NCBI GenBank assembly: GCA_032718475.1
Contig: JAUCBJ010007725.1
Span: 62,001 to 126,000, forward strand
Direction: 5' to 3'
Source: Nemertoderma westbladi
Lineage: Eukaryota > Xenacoelomorpha > Nemertodermatida > Nemertodermatidae
Length of the DNA: 64,000 nt
In this document: in pieces, positions 11,560 to 22,563 of the stretch
How positions within the stretch are numbered: the stretch's first letter is position 1
How the letters are laid out: each line of letters starts with the position of its first letter
The notes under the pieces: generated by a model
Seen by the model: the letters and a program-made list of their open reading frames with translations, nothing else
The model's database searches: none
Told to the model about the DNA's origin: nothing
Position numbers and translations under genes: made by a program

Positions 11560-12310
11560 GTGTCTGTGAAAAGTGTCTGTCTGGGATTGTGTTTCTGCAC
11601 GGTTTGTCTGTCAAAATATAAAAAAGGCTATTCTTTCTAGGTAAAAGTTATGTTATGGGGTTTTCCTGGTCGCTGATTTCATTCCAAACGTCAGTTTTCA
11701 CTTTTAACGAAAACTATTATGTATCTATGTCTGTCTGTCAGTCCTGTCTGTCCGTCCGACAATCTGTCTGTCAAATTATAAGGACATGATACCATCATAG
11801 CTAAACTTTTTGTTGTGGTTTTCCTGGTCGCTGATTTCATTTCCGATGTCAGTTTTAATATTTAGAGAAGTCTATTATGTCTGTCTGTCGTCTGTCTGTA
11901 TGTCTCGTCTGTCAAAATTTAAGGAAAGCACTTCCAACTAGCTAAAAGTTTTGTTATGGAGGTTTATCCTGGTTGCTGATTTCATTTCCGACGTCAGTTT
12001 TCACTTTTAACAAAACCTACATATGTCTGTCTGTCGGTTTTTCTGTCTGTCCAGCGATCTGTCTGTCAAAAGTAATAGGAAAGCATACCAACCAGCTAAA
12101 ATTTAGTTATAGGGTTTTATGGTTGTTGATTTCATTTCCGATGTCAGTTTTCATGTATTACGCATCCACGTTGTCTGTTCAGTTGTCGGTCATATTTTGA
12201 CGGACAGACCGACAGCAATTCAGACAGACAATGACGCAGTCAAATGAGAAAACTGACTTCAGAAAAGAAATCAACGACCCGGAAAACCCTTACAACAAAA
12301 CTTTCAGCTG
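11560..12310. repeat. ~150-bp minisatellite: four direct copies plus one inverted
   Basis: Direct copies carry CTGGTCGCTGATTTCATT at about 11666, 11824, 11969 and 12119, each preceded by AGCTAAAAGTTTTGTTATGG and separated by GTCTGTCTGTC microsatellite. A fifth copy is inverted at about 12200-12310 (AAATCAACGACCCGGAAAAC), giving a head-to-head end. The GTCTG tracts sit at unit junctions. No coding potential. Confidence 0.8.
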
Positions 12311-12880
12311 GGTTGTGTGCATTCTAACATTTGAATTAATTAAATTACTTTAAATATGCGTTTTGTGAAAAATGCAGCAAATTTTAAATTTCAAAATACA
12401 AAGGCTTTTCCAAAAATGAACGAATTCGCGTGAAATTTGGCACGAACGATGCTGGGTGACGCTTAATACCTCCTAACACCATTTTTTTAATTTTGTTTGT
12501 GGTTGCTGAAATCTAGGCCATAAAGTGTCAAATGTAAGTCAAAAAATGGCAAAATATGTCAAAAATGTGGCAAAACAAGAAAAACAGTTTTTAGTCCATC
12601 AATTTTTGAACGAACATTTATCAAAATTCTGGTAACAACAGGGTCGTTTCAGAATGTCATTGTGCACAAATGTTGAAATGAAACGAAATGATAAGAGCCT
12701 TCGCATTTTAATAAATAATTGCATAAATTATGCAATTTTAATTAGGTTAAAAATTAAAAATTTTTAATTTTTTTTAAAACTTTTAATCCCCCATTGTATA
12801 CAAAGTGTGCAAAACATCAATTAATTAGGATACAATCCAGTCTCCTAAATAATGGGATGACAATGTTAATTAGTGACCCA
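12311..12880. other. AT-rich DNA, no gene seen
   Basis: A- and T-rich sequence with repeated AAAATGGCAAAATATG-like words. I see no gene, RNA or element boundary. Confidence 0.4.
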
Positions 12881-12902
12881 CCCCCCCCCCCCCCCCCCCC
12901 CC
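12881..12902. repeat. Poly-C run (22 C)
   Basis: A 22-base C homopolymer about 180 bp beyond the FBXO9 polyadenylation signal. It is one of about nine long G or C runs in the window. The exact length is uncertain because homopolymers are error-prone. Confidence 0.85.
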
Positions 12903-13081
12903 TTAAGTTTCGCACAACAAATAATCAGATACATCCGCGTGAGAATCTCCACATACAGAGCTGATAACACCCAGAATATTACACGAGGATATAATTATCT
13001 TATAAAACAACAAGTAATTCACATTATTCCTACAGTCAATAACGACATCCAGTTTTACATTAATATTTACAATTGAGTTAT

Positions 13082-13087
13082 TTTATT
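13082..13087 (-). promoter_or_regulatory. Candidate polyadenylation signal of FBXO9
   Basis: AATAAA on the minus strand, about 130 bp downstream of the FBXO9 stop codon, the usual hexamer at a normal 3'UTR distance. It lies in AT-rich sequence, so a chance match is possible. Confidence 0.45.
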
Positions 13088-13214
13088 GTATTGTTTTACA
13101 CTTAATCCACAAACTCCCTGGAATATTTAATGAAGTCCAGTTTAATTATTATTGTAACAATTCGAAGAGAATATCGATTGTTTATGGGACGGGAGAGGCA
13201 CATTCAGTTATAGT

Positions 13215-14725
13215 TCAGGGCAGCGAACGGTCGGAGATCGTAGAGAAACATTTAACGCGACTGAAATAGAAGGGGGGATATAAAGCGGAGTCATGGACTC
13301 CTAGAGGAGTGATTAGGGAGTCCTGTTGGAGTGGGGAGCCAGATCGGTAGACCGTCTGGAGACTGTAGGACTTCCAGGAGAGCTTGCAATGCGGCCGGTG
13401 TCTAACCGGCGAGATGGTCAACTCGAGGTAGAAGACCTGCTCGCCCGGGGGCGTCTGTGCCCGTCGGTAACGGGGGGCCGAGCGACAGACCGCGAGGATC
13501 CGGTCGCCCACCAGCTTGTACTGGCCGGACGCGAGGCCGGACAGCCTGGCGGCGGGCTCCCGCAGTCTGGGGACCACCAGAGCGGGGTCCTCGGTGGTGG
13601 TGACCACGAGGACGACCCCCTCGGCGGGGAGGAACCGCAGCAGGCGGTAGTAGCGGACGGTGTGCCACTCGGCGTAGAAGCCGCAGCCGGTCGCCTCGCC
13701 CTGCCGCATGTAGGTGACCCGGGAGACGTAGACCCCGTGGCCGTAGACGTGGGGTCGCGTCAGGTATGCCTGTCGCCAGGACGACGACGGGGCGGGGATA
13801 CCGCTCGAGGGTCTACCGAGCGCTCGCGTACAGACGCGTCGCCACAGATCGGAGTCGCGAGCGCAGCGATAGAACCCGCGGCACACACGAGACACCGACT
13901 CTAAGGAGTGGACGTCGAGATGGGAGGAGACGACCCAGGAGAGAATCAGCAGGAATACCTCGAGCGGGAGGCGGGAGATGTGGGTGGCTGTCTGGGGGGT
14001 CGCTAGGGTACAGATACCGTAGGAGGTGTCGTCGTCTAGTCGCAGACTGGCTACGTTATCCACAGCCTCGGTAGCTGTCGTGTCGTCGCTGTAGTTACAA
14101 TCAATAACGTCTTCGGCCTGGAGGAATAAACATACGATTCTTATAGGGTGAACGGAGGGGAGGGGGGGGGGGGGGGGGGGGGGGGTAATAAATAATCTTG
14201 ATAATCAAAACAATCACATGTTACATTCTAAATATTTATTTATTATTAATCTAACTATCTAACTAGTTAGTAACTAAGTGTTCCTTTCCGTTCCCAAATA
14301 TATAATGTAAACCCCACCTTGGGTTCCTCTTGGAATATACTGAGGACACTGTAATCGATCTGGGATTCTATATCCGGAACCAACTGTATCGCGTTTCTAT
14401 AGAAACTAATCGCCTCGTACAACTGGCCGTCTCTCTCGGCCTGGATCCCGAGGATAAAGAGGAATTTGGCGCGGTCCACGCGCGACTCAACCAGCGCGGC
14501 GTTGGTAGCCACGATCTCGCGTACGCTGCGCGTTCCCAACTCCTCCTTCCATTGGCTACGGAAGGCCGTCAGCGCAGCCTCTAGCGGACTCGCGGGTGTT
14601 GGCGTCGAGGTGTCTGCAGTAGAGGAGACGCTGTCGGCGCGAAGGGAACGGCGGGTGGCGTAGCCGCAATCACTGGAGGGGCTCCCGATCCAGGATTCCT
14701 CTGCTGACGATTCGCCATCCGACAT
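13215..14725 (-). CDS. FBXO9: F-box only protein 9 homologue, two exons
   Basis: Exon 1 is 14725-14318 and exon 2 is 14117-13215, giving 436 residues; vertebrate FBXO9 is about 440. The start ATG (14725-14723) sits in GCAGCCATGTC, a good Kozak context. Residues 1-48 are Ser/Thr-rich. Residues about 86-119 form a TPR-like helix pair ending LYEAISFYRNAIQLVPDIE, a hallmark of FBXO9. The F-box is at about 183-230 (SRLPLEVFLLILSWVVSS, then CRGFYRCARDSDLW). The conserved C-terminal region follows, with VYVSRVTYMRQGE, GFYAEWH, YYRLLRFLP and the ending YFSRVKCFSTISDRSLP. In vertebrates FBXO9 is an SCF ubiquitin-ligase substrate adaptor that binds SKP1 through the F-box and acts on TEL2/TTI1. That role is inferred here from homology. 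The gene is GC-rich compared with its AT-rich surroundings, and no neighbouring host gene is visible. Confidence 0.93.
14118..14317 (-). other. FBXO9 intron (200 bp, phase 0) with poly-C run
   Basis: The donor is AAG|GTGGGG (GT at 14317-14316) and the acceptor TTCCTCCAG (AG at 14119-14118). Both exons join in phase 0 and keep the FBXO9 alignment continuous. Inside is a run of 24 G on the plus strand (14162-14185), which is 24 C in the transcript and could act as an extreme polypyrimidine tract just upstream of the acceptor. Confidence 0.85.
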
Positions 14726-17104
14726 GGCTGCAGCAGAATTGTTCAGACCACAGAAACGTTTACCGTAATGATTACCGGTATCGGTGAGCTCTCTGGCTAT
14801 ATACAAAGATAAACCAACTTGAGTTGCAACAGATGGTATATTTTGCTCGGAAGTTCTGTCTGATTTATTGCCGGTCAGAAATATAGGAAGGCAGACTTTG
14901 GCGCGAGCAGAGCTTGTTTATTTCTGTATTTAAATATTTAGCAGATGATAATTGCGGGTTTGGGTTTTCCGGTTGGATTTTAGCGAAGAATATTTAGCAA
15001 ATAAACTGGAACTTATATGATATTAGTAGGAATAATAGTTTATACGAAATATCTCGATCGGAATAACAAACCACGGTGTTGGTAAGATGAGATTCAGTGA
15101 GGCATTTTGTAATCGCGGCCATGGTATCAGGTATGATAAGACGAAACTGTTGATACGCCAGGACGCAGGTAGTAGGGTAGGTAGTAGCAGGTACCGCACC
15201 GTACGAATAATACAGTAATATCAGAATATAACGTGACAATAATCTGGTAGCATGGTAGGCCTAGCCTAATGAATGCTGGAATGATTATATTCGAGGTTAT
15301 TTGTGTACGGATACGATAACACATTTAGTAAGTAAGACAGTAGTCCCACCGGAAGAGTAGCAGATAATTTTCACACCCCACGCCCGCCCGCAAAAATAAA
15401 ATAAAATGGCAATATTTACATCTACGGTATAGTCTTTGTAATACTATTTATGTGAGGTAGTAGGTATATTTGGTATTATGTACGGTATCAAAGTTATGAT
15501 TAATTAAAAAATAGGTACTACAAAGTAAAATGGCAATATTTAGCCTAACCTAAACTACTGTATAATTAAGCTAATTTTATAATGTCATTTAAATGGAAGT
15601 TCAGTCCAAAATTAATTAGTACAACGATGGACAGATTGATTAGTCTTACTGTCTTAGCTCAACTGCTCAATCACTCAATGTAATACTTGGAATATTTAGC
15701 AAAGTTTGCTCCGAGCTTCTGCAGTATCAATTGCAGAAGCCGAACCGAACCGAAATTGCCAAACTTCGGCCCAAACCGAACCCGAAGGTTCTATTGAGCC
15801 CTAGTTCTGACTGAGGAGGTCGGGCTCGTCATTAGTTTATTTAACATTGATTTATCCATAGCCATATGTATGGCCTTCACGCCACTGAGTTCCAAGTAGG
15901 CCTAACAGCCAAGGGAGAGAGAGGATGTCGCCTTTCACCAGGCAGCCAGGTGTTTCACGTATTGCAGTATTGACGTATTACTTCAGTACTTGTTTGATGA
16001 TTCAGTATCAGTACAGTACTCGCCCATTACAAACCTCGTTGTGCTGTTCACAGCCACAGGACACAGGGTCATGTACGTACATATCTGACTGACCGCCAAG
16101 ATCTGAAGATAGCTAGAATAGGCATATACTGATATCAGATATAGAGCAAGGTGCACATAACTGCATAACAAACGTTGAAATGTTCCGGTTGAAGGGTTAT
16201 GGTGCGTTAGGCTGTTAGGCTGCTTGTACTGTACAACTGTAATCAGAATGGTCTATCAGTAGGTTTGTAGTACAGTAGTAGCCATAGTTCGTACAAAATA
16301 TGAATATAACATTGTTGGCGAAAAAGAAATGTGAAACCTCATTTCACAGATGACAGAAATAGCACATTGGTAACACTTCCATTCTCTGTCTGGAATTGGT
16401 GATTGGTTGGTGCATCATAATTGGTTATTTTGATCAGAGCAAATTTTGAGTCTGCATTGCTGCATTGCCTACCATATTTCCGGAATTGTGCTTGGTACAC
16501 CAACCAATTCCGGACAAGCCCTGACTGCCAGAAACCTGACTCAAAAAAAGAATACGGTACCCCTGTACCCAGCCCCACCCACAAGGTCAGAAGGTGGCAC
16601 TGGCAGACTGGGCAATTGCTGCATTGATGTTTGTGTTTTATGGCTGTGTAGGGGTATGGAGCGTTCCTAACAGTGCAAAATGCAAAGAAACGCATGCGAT
16701 TAAAGCGAAGTGAGCGAAATTTTTGGTGGCAAATTATTTTTCTCACTTTGAATTGAATGCATGTAAACTTTTTTACACCTCATCCAGTCACCAGTGCCAG
16801 TCATCCACCCAGCTGTCAGCCTGTACGCGCACTTTACGACTTTTGATCTTTTGCACAGATTACTGCGCACTTTTGTTGTCTTTTAGCCTACATAATTTCG
16901 CGCACTTTTATTTTAATTCCGCGCGCTTTTACCGCGCACTATTTCAAATACGCGCACCGCACAACGCGTTGCGATTTTTGCACTTCATTTGCAGCCTGGC
17001 CGGTACGCCAACAGGCTGACAGGACCAACGTGCAACGTCCAGGGTCCAGACCAGCAGATTGTCAGACGTCACGTCACAACTCGCAACCTGACAACAATAA
17101 ATGA
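14726..17104. other. Intergenic DNA upstream of FBXO9, no gene seen
   Basis: Probable FBXO9 5'UTR and promoter lie next to 14726, but I cannot place a TATA box or transcription start. The rest has only short chance ORFs. A 135-codon minus-strand frame at 16339-16746 has no recognisable domain. 16829-16970 contains clustered GCGCACTTTT words, and 15720-15800 has CCGAACC-rich sequence. Confidence 0.5.
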
Positions 17105-17112
17105 ATACATAG

Positions 17113-17445
17113 GGGTCCGTGTCCGTCTAAAAGCCACATCGGACCCAATCGGTACCACATCGTACCAAATCGGACCACATCGGACCACATCGGGGCCACA
17201 TCGGACCACATCGGGGCCACATCGGAGCCACATCGGCCACAAAATAGCAATTTAGGATGTAAATAACAAGTTCCAGCACCAACTGATCAAACTCATATCA
17301 GTAATTCAGTAATTGTTTTGCTTGCTGACAACAGGTCAGGCTGGTAACCGGTACTGCACTGCAGTAGGTACTAGATACTAGAATATCTAATGCAGAGACT
17401 ATTGCCCCTACTTATACAGTACTGTACCCATCTGCAGGTATACAC
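17113..17445. repeat. Left terminal inverted repeat of outer element
   Basis: Starts with a terminal block followed by six or more 10-21-bp units of the CCACATCGGACCCAATCGGT satellite (about 17140-17240), then about 200 bp of unique sequence ending near CTGCAGGTATACA. The reverse complement of 29768-30107 matches closely. This arm has an extra GTGTCC near its tip and one extra satellite unit. Confidence 0.85.
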
Positions 17446-18287
17446 AATGAGCTTGGCAGTTATTGTATTTGTATAATTATACTATACTATACTGTACTAT
17501 ATACTGACTGACTGATATCAGGATATATCTGTATATAACACATGCACTAGAGACTATCTTCAGTTCTCCAGTCCTCGGAAGGGAAGGCAAGAAGTTTGAA
17601 AGAGAAAACGTTATCAATGCATTGTTTGAAATAATTTGAAACGGGGGGGGGGGGGGGGGGGGGGACTGGACGCAAATCCCATCTTGGCGAATTAATATCC
17701 CGCCTCAATGTTATATTCTCAATTTAGGGAAAGGAGCAGGTTGCAGTGGCACGTTATATTATCGGTACCACATCGGACCCAATCGGTACCACATCGGACC
17801 CAATCGGTACCACACCGTTCTCAAAAAGGTTCCAAGCCAGACTCAAAAGGTACCAGCCCGGACCAAAGCTACTGGTCGCAATCAGCACCGATGTGGCTCC
17901 GATGTGGCACCGATTGGGTCCGAATTGGTAGTGATTTTCTTATTATTTTGGTTAATGCAACACACATGTAACTGTAAGCGTAACCTGTTATTTTACTTTA
18001 GTCTGTTTTATTTATTTATGTTTTTTAATTTGGCATAATGATATAATGTAATACCAAAAAAATACCAACATCTAGGAGGAGAAGAGTGTTTTGTACGCTT
18101 GATGACAATTGAATTCCCAATAGACTGTATGGTTTAAGAATTCCATGGCGTTTTATCACCGAACATCTAATTGTCAATCGAAAGAGACATTGTAGTAACA
18201 CGATATGCGATCCGAGGATTCAATCATGCAACATATTCTTCCACCAATCGGAATGGACTGTGGAGTCGTCTGGGATCTCTGGATCAT
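17446..18287. other. Interior of outer element: poly-G and short 21-bp arrays
   Basis: Contains a 22-G run (17643-17664), a copy of the 68-bp satellite motif (GGAAAGGAGCAGGTTGCAG near 17728) fused to a short inverted array of the 21-bp repeat (about 17763-17812), and forward-facing units near 17886-17925. 17940-18287 is unique AT-rich sequence. No gene. Confidence 0.6.
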
Positions 18288-19113
18288 GTGCGGTACGGAT
18301 TAGGTCTGACCGGGTCTGATGTGGTAGCGATTAGGTTCGATGTGAACCCGATTGGGTCCGATGTGGTACCGATTTGGTCTGATGTGGTACCCATTTGGTC
18401 CAATGTGGTACCCATTTGGTCCGATGTGGTACCCATATGGTCCGATATGGTACCCAATTGATCCGATGTGGTACCGATTTGGTCCAATGTGGTACCGATT
18501 TGGTCCGATGTGGTACCGATGTGGTACCGATTGGGTCCGATGTGGTACCGATTGGGTCCGATGTGGTACCCATAAGGTCCGATGTGATACCGATTTGGTC
18601 CGATTTGGTACCGATTGGGTCCGATGTGGTGCCGATTTGTTCCAATGTCGTACCGATGTGGTACCGATTTGGTCTGATGTGGTACCCATTTGGTCCAATG
18701 TGGTACCCATTTGGTCCGATGTGGTACCCATATGGTCCGATATGGTACCCATTTGATCCGATGTGGTACCGATTTGGTCCAATGTGGTACCGATTTGGTC
18801 CGATGTGGTACCGATTGGGTCCGATGTGGTACCGATTGGGTCCGATGTGGTACCCATAAGGTCCGATGTGATACTGATTTGGTCCGATTTGGTACTGATT
18901 GGGTCCGATGTGGTGCCGATTTGTTCCAATGTCGTACCGATGTGGTACCGATTGGGTCCGATGTGGTACCCATTTGGTCCAATGTGGTACCCATTTGGTC
19001 CGATGTGGTACCCATATGGTCCGATATGGTACCCATTTGATCCGATGTGGTACCGATTTGGTCCAATGTGGTACCGATTTGGTCCGATGTGGTACCGATG
19101 TGGTACCGATTGG
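18288..19113. repeat. 21-bp satellite array, about 39 copies with higher-order period
   Basis: The monomer is GGTACCGATTGGGTCCGATG plus one base. Variants combine CCATTTGG, CCATATGG, GATTTGG or CCATAAGG cores. Blocks of about 14 monomers (~294 bp) recur near 18386, 18680 and 18965, showing higher-order duplication. Because 21 is a multiple of three and the monomer lacks stops, all six frames stay open and give artefactual ORFs of up to ~314 codons. The same monomer forms part of the terminal inverted repeats and of 29678-29760. Confidence 0.92.
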
Positions 19114-19147
19114 CCAGGTTGGAATTTATGTAGAGTTTGCTCAACAT

Positions 19148-19275
19148 GTGTGGCGCGGATTAAGGATCCTGGCGCGTAGTGACAGGGGCGTGTGGCGCGG
19201 ATTAAGGATCCTGGCGCGTAGTGACAGGGGCGTGTGGCGCGCATTGAGGATCCTGACGGTCCTGGCGCGAATATG
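19148..19275. repeat. 42-bp GC-rich tandem repeat, 2.7 copies
   Basis: GTGTGGCGCGGATTAAGGAT then CCTGGCGCGTAGTGACAGGG, repeated twice with a diverged third copy. The right side of the outer element has a related TGGCGCGC-rich patch (about 29595-29660), so this may be subterminal sequence of the same element. Confidence 0.75.
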
Positions 19276-19854
19276 GATGTACCGATGTAGGGTTAGGTTA
19301 GGTTAGGTCAGTAGGAGGTAGCGTAGCAGTGCACTAGCAACACATCCCACTCTACAGCTCTATTTGAAATTATTCCATAGGTTTAAATAAGATTCGCACA
19401 AGAATGTCCGCTCGCTTCGCTCGCGTTTATACTGCAGAGTCTGACTCTTAGTAGGCCTACTGTCTGGCTGTGGACAAATGGAAACGGACAGATTGAGCAT
19501 GACCATTAGAAACATGACTTACTTGTTTCAAAAGTTCTTCTCAATCTGTCAGATTCTTCAAACCAATAATACCATGACCATTAAACAACATGACTTATTG
19601 TTTCAAAAGTTTTTCAATTGTCAGATTCTTCAAACAATAAAACCATGACAGCCTGCATGATTCAGCAGAATTCCGTGCTCGCTACGCTCGCGCTAGCTCG
19701 CAGTTTAATGACATCTGCATTTGCTGTATTTGAAAACAGTCGGTTTGCCAACTTTAAATGTGTAAATTTAAATGTTAAAATTTTCGTGCTCGCTGCGCTC
19801 GCATCTTGGTCACATCTGCATTGGTAAAAACAGTCAGTTGACGTTGACCTACTA
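19276..19854. other. Subterminal region with GCTCGCTACGCTCGC motifs
   Basis: Contains three copies of a near-palindromic word, GCTCGCTTCGCTCGC (about 19410), GCTCGCTACGCTCGC (about 19678) and GCTCGCTGCGCTCGC (about 19789). A fourth copy is at about 29479 on the other side of the element. Also a GGTTAGGTTAGGTTAGGT run near 19293. No gene. Confidence 0.5.
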
Positions 19855-19975
19855 CCGTAATTCGGGCAGTCGGGGTGACTTGATACAGTTTTTGCCTTTA
19901 ACTGTGAATATCTTCTGAAGTTTTTATCCTACACAGATGGAATAAAAAGAAAATTTTATAGTCGGGATGAGTACT

Positions 19976-20022
19976 ACACCACTAGACTAAAGCACTATTT
20001 CAGGTGCTTAGTCTAGTGGTGT
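19976..20022. repeat. 20-bp stem hairpin
   Basis: ACACCACTAGACTAAAGCAC faces its complement (20004-20022) with one bulged A and an 8-base loop (TATTTCAG). It lies 120 bp inside the left end of the inner TIR element. Confidence 0.85.
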
Positions 20023-20187
20023 TTTTTTCGTAAAAACCAGCTGTATCAAGTCACCCCACATAACGGGGTGACTTGATACACAAGCAAATTTTCCGCAATA
20101 ATACCACTCTGTGAATGAGTTTGGATCATGTTGTAGGCTGTGGGGGTGACTTGATACATCTTGGAAATTTTAAAAAAAGAACGAAGT

Positions 20188-20800
20188 CCCCACCTAACGG
20201 GGATATAAAATTATGGCTAAAATTAAAAATAACTCCATTTTTTATGGCAAAATATTTCATATTTAACAAGTTAAATTGCACTTTAAAAACGAAAAAGACC
20301 TTCATTGTATAGTGACATCCTGACACCAGTAAGTAAGACAATACATTTTAGAAAAAACTGGAAACTAAAACAATGAATTTAAGCACAAATTTTGCAAATT
20401 TAAGGTTTAAGTAAAGATAAAATACTTTAGAAAATTTAACATATAACAATATTTAACAAGTTAAATTGAAGTTTAAAAACGAAAAAGACTTTCATTGCAT
20501 TGTGACATCCTGACACCAGTAAATAAGACAAAACATTTTAGAAAAAACTGCAAACTAAATCAATGAATTTAAGCACAAATTTTGCAAAATCAACGTTTAA
20601 GTCACAGGTATCAGAACATTTTCGCCTACATTATACCATATATATGTATCAAGTCACCCCATTTTGAGACACACTTTCAAAAAACGGGCACTCCACCCCC
20701 AATTCATATGAAAATTTGTAAATTTTTTTTAGGATCATAATATTCAAACTCATCTATTAGCATCTGTAAAAATAATTTTTGAACAACATTAACCCAGTGT
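20188..20800. repeat. 613-bp direct repeat, copy A
   Basis: Begins CCCCACCTAACGGGG and ends AACCCAGTGT. An almost identical copy B is at 21943-22094 plus 28679-29139, also 613 bp once the BEL element is removed, with about three differences seen. Internally it contains two ~190-bp tandem sub-copies (TTTAACAAGTTAAATTG... and GACATCCTGACACCAGTAA) and a GTATCAAGTCACCCC motif. Ends lack TG...CA, so it is not an ordinary LTR. Confidence 0.9.
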
Positions 20801-20843
20801 TCTACGATATCGCATACTTGGCAATAAACGAAGCGTTAGAATA

Positions 20844-21927
20844 ATGGAGGATAATGCCTACGACACCGATGGGGTAGAACCTCATACAGACTCAGATACC
20901 GACGAGGTCCCAAATGTTAAAAATATGGCACGCCGGTTGGGCGCTCTCAAAGGCGGGGTCACTCGAGCCTATAACCGCATCGAAAAACAACTAAAGGGAG
21001 TTGAGACCCCCCTCAGCGACATACAAACTCAGCTACAAAAAATCCGAGGTATCCTCCAACGATACAAATGAATGATACAAGCATATCAGGAACTCATTCC
21101 CGCAACCGATCTGGAAAACTACCCCAGAATGGAGGATCCTACTGCACATTTGGAAGAGTTCCGTAAACAACATCGGAGGACCCTCAGCCTCGTGAGAGGT
21201 TATGAGGAACAATACTACAAAAGGACAGAAAGGGCGGGCGTGGAATCAGTGCGGACCTCCCTCCGGTACCAGGACATTGGTTCCGAGAAAAAGGACTGGG
21301 TCCTCGAGGCACCAGCACTCCAGCGCCAGAAGTGAGGTATCCGGATCAGCGCGTAGTTCCCAAGGGGGTCAACCCCTCCGAGACCAGCTACAAGAAAAGA
21401 GGACACTGGCCCTTAAAGCCCGAATGGAAGATGAATACATTCAATTACAGATCGAACAGGACGTACTAGCAGAGGAAAGACATAAACAGGAGGCCGAACT
21501 ACAGGCCGAAAGACATAAACAAGAGGCCGAAATACAGGCCGAAAGACGTAAACAAGAGGCCGAACAACGTAAACAAGAGGCCGAACAATGTAAACAAGAG
21601 GCCAAACAACAGGCTGAAATACGTAAACAAGAGGCCAAACAGCAGGCCGAAATATATAGACAAGAGGCCAAACAACAGGCCGAAATACGTAAACAAGAGG
21701 CTGAAAGGAATAGACAAGAGGCCGAACAACAGGCCAAAATACGTAAACGAGAGGTTGAACAACAGGCCGAAATACGTAAACAAGAGACCGAAATGCGTAA
21801 ACGAAATGCCGAGGCCCAAGCAATTCTTATTCACAAAAAGAATGCGGATATCGCTAAACTCGCAGACTACGAAGCCGCACTCATTGAACAAGACCTTCAA
21901 CTGTACAAGGACTGGAAAGGGGTATAG
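20844..21927 (+). pseudogene. Broken Gag-like reading frame (BEL/Pao-type N-terminal half)
   Basis: Starts ATG at 20844. The frame is stopped by TGA at 21069-21071, continues in the same frame to 21335, then resumes one base over until TAG at 21925-21927. The first part has a helical motif ARRLGALKGGVTRAYNRIEK like the start of BEL/Pao Gag proteins. The second is a long charged coiled coil of RKQEAEQQAEI repeats, followed by an acidic tail. No zinc knuckle, protease or reverse transcriptase follows, because the next sequence is direct-repeat copy B. It is probably a retroelement gag fragment captured between the 613-bp repeats. At least two breaks make it non-functional as it stands. Confidence 0.65.
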
Positions 21928-22094
21928 AACAGGACTATGAACCCCCACCTAACGGGGATATAAAATTATGGCTAAAATTAAAAATAACTCCATTTTTTAT
22001 GGCAAAATATTTCATATTTAACAAGTTAAATTGCACTTTAAAAACGAAAAAGACCTTCATTGTATAGTGACATCCTGACACCAGTAAGTAAGAC

Positions 22095-22346
22095 TGTGAA
22101 ATATTATTTTCACTTTACCTACCTTTTTGGTTATACTGTAGGTTTTTAGCAGTATCTTATCTGAGTTTTGTGGTTCACATTCAGACTGCTTGTTACCTAC
22201 CGGTTTTTGGTGTTTATATACCTGATACCTATTTTACTGTATTACAGTATTACCTATATTGCTCGGAGTTTCCTGACAAATATATACATACAGATATATG
22301 CATACGATTATGATTTTCATATCTTTATTCGTACCAGTATTCTACA
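22095..22346 (+). repeat. 5' LTR of BEL/Pao element
   Basis: 252 bp, TGT...ACA ends, one mismatch to the 3' LTR, which indicates a recent insertion. No obvious TATA box. Confidence 0.95.
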
Positions 22347-22563
22347 TTCTTCGAACCGGATCTGACAATCCTTTGGTTTTACATACATGCTGAGCAACTG
22401 CTGAACTTATACTATGTCAGTTAGGTATTGCTCTGATGTCAGCCAGTAACAGACTGACGTTTGCATTTTCTTCTGTACCGGCACCCGGATTGGTGACCGG
22501 TATCGCGGTACGGTACTAAACGCCGCCTTTCAGCCTTTACTTTATTGCAATTAAAACTGAACA

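Noticed and set aside
13326-14074. Plus-strand ORFs over FBXO9
   Set aside because: GC-rich antisense shadows of the well-supported minus-strand gene.
16339-16746. 135-codon minus-strand ORF
   Set aside because: No domain, unlikely composition, no neighbouring exons.
18284-19306. Long overlapping ORFs (up to ~314 codons) on both strands
   Set aside because: They are a consequence of the 21-bp satellite, whose length is a multiple of three and which has no stop codons; translations are low-complexity repeats such as IGTTSDQ.
19290-19312. Telomere-like GGTTAGGTTAGGTTAGG run
   Set aside because: Only three or four units, internal to a transposon; no sign of a telomere.
21413-21948. Minus-strand ORFs rich in Cys, Ser, Phe and Leu
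   Set aside because: Antisense shadows of the plus-strand RKQEAEQQAEI coiled-coil repeat.
22347-22375. tRNA primer-binding site after the BEL 5' LTR
   Set aside because: The sequence starts TTCTTCGAACC rather than TGG; it resembles a T-arm complement, but I cannot assign a tRNA.
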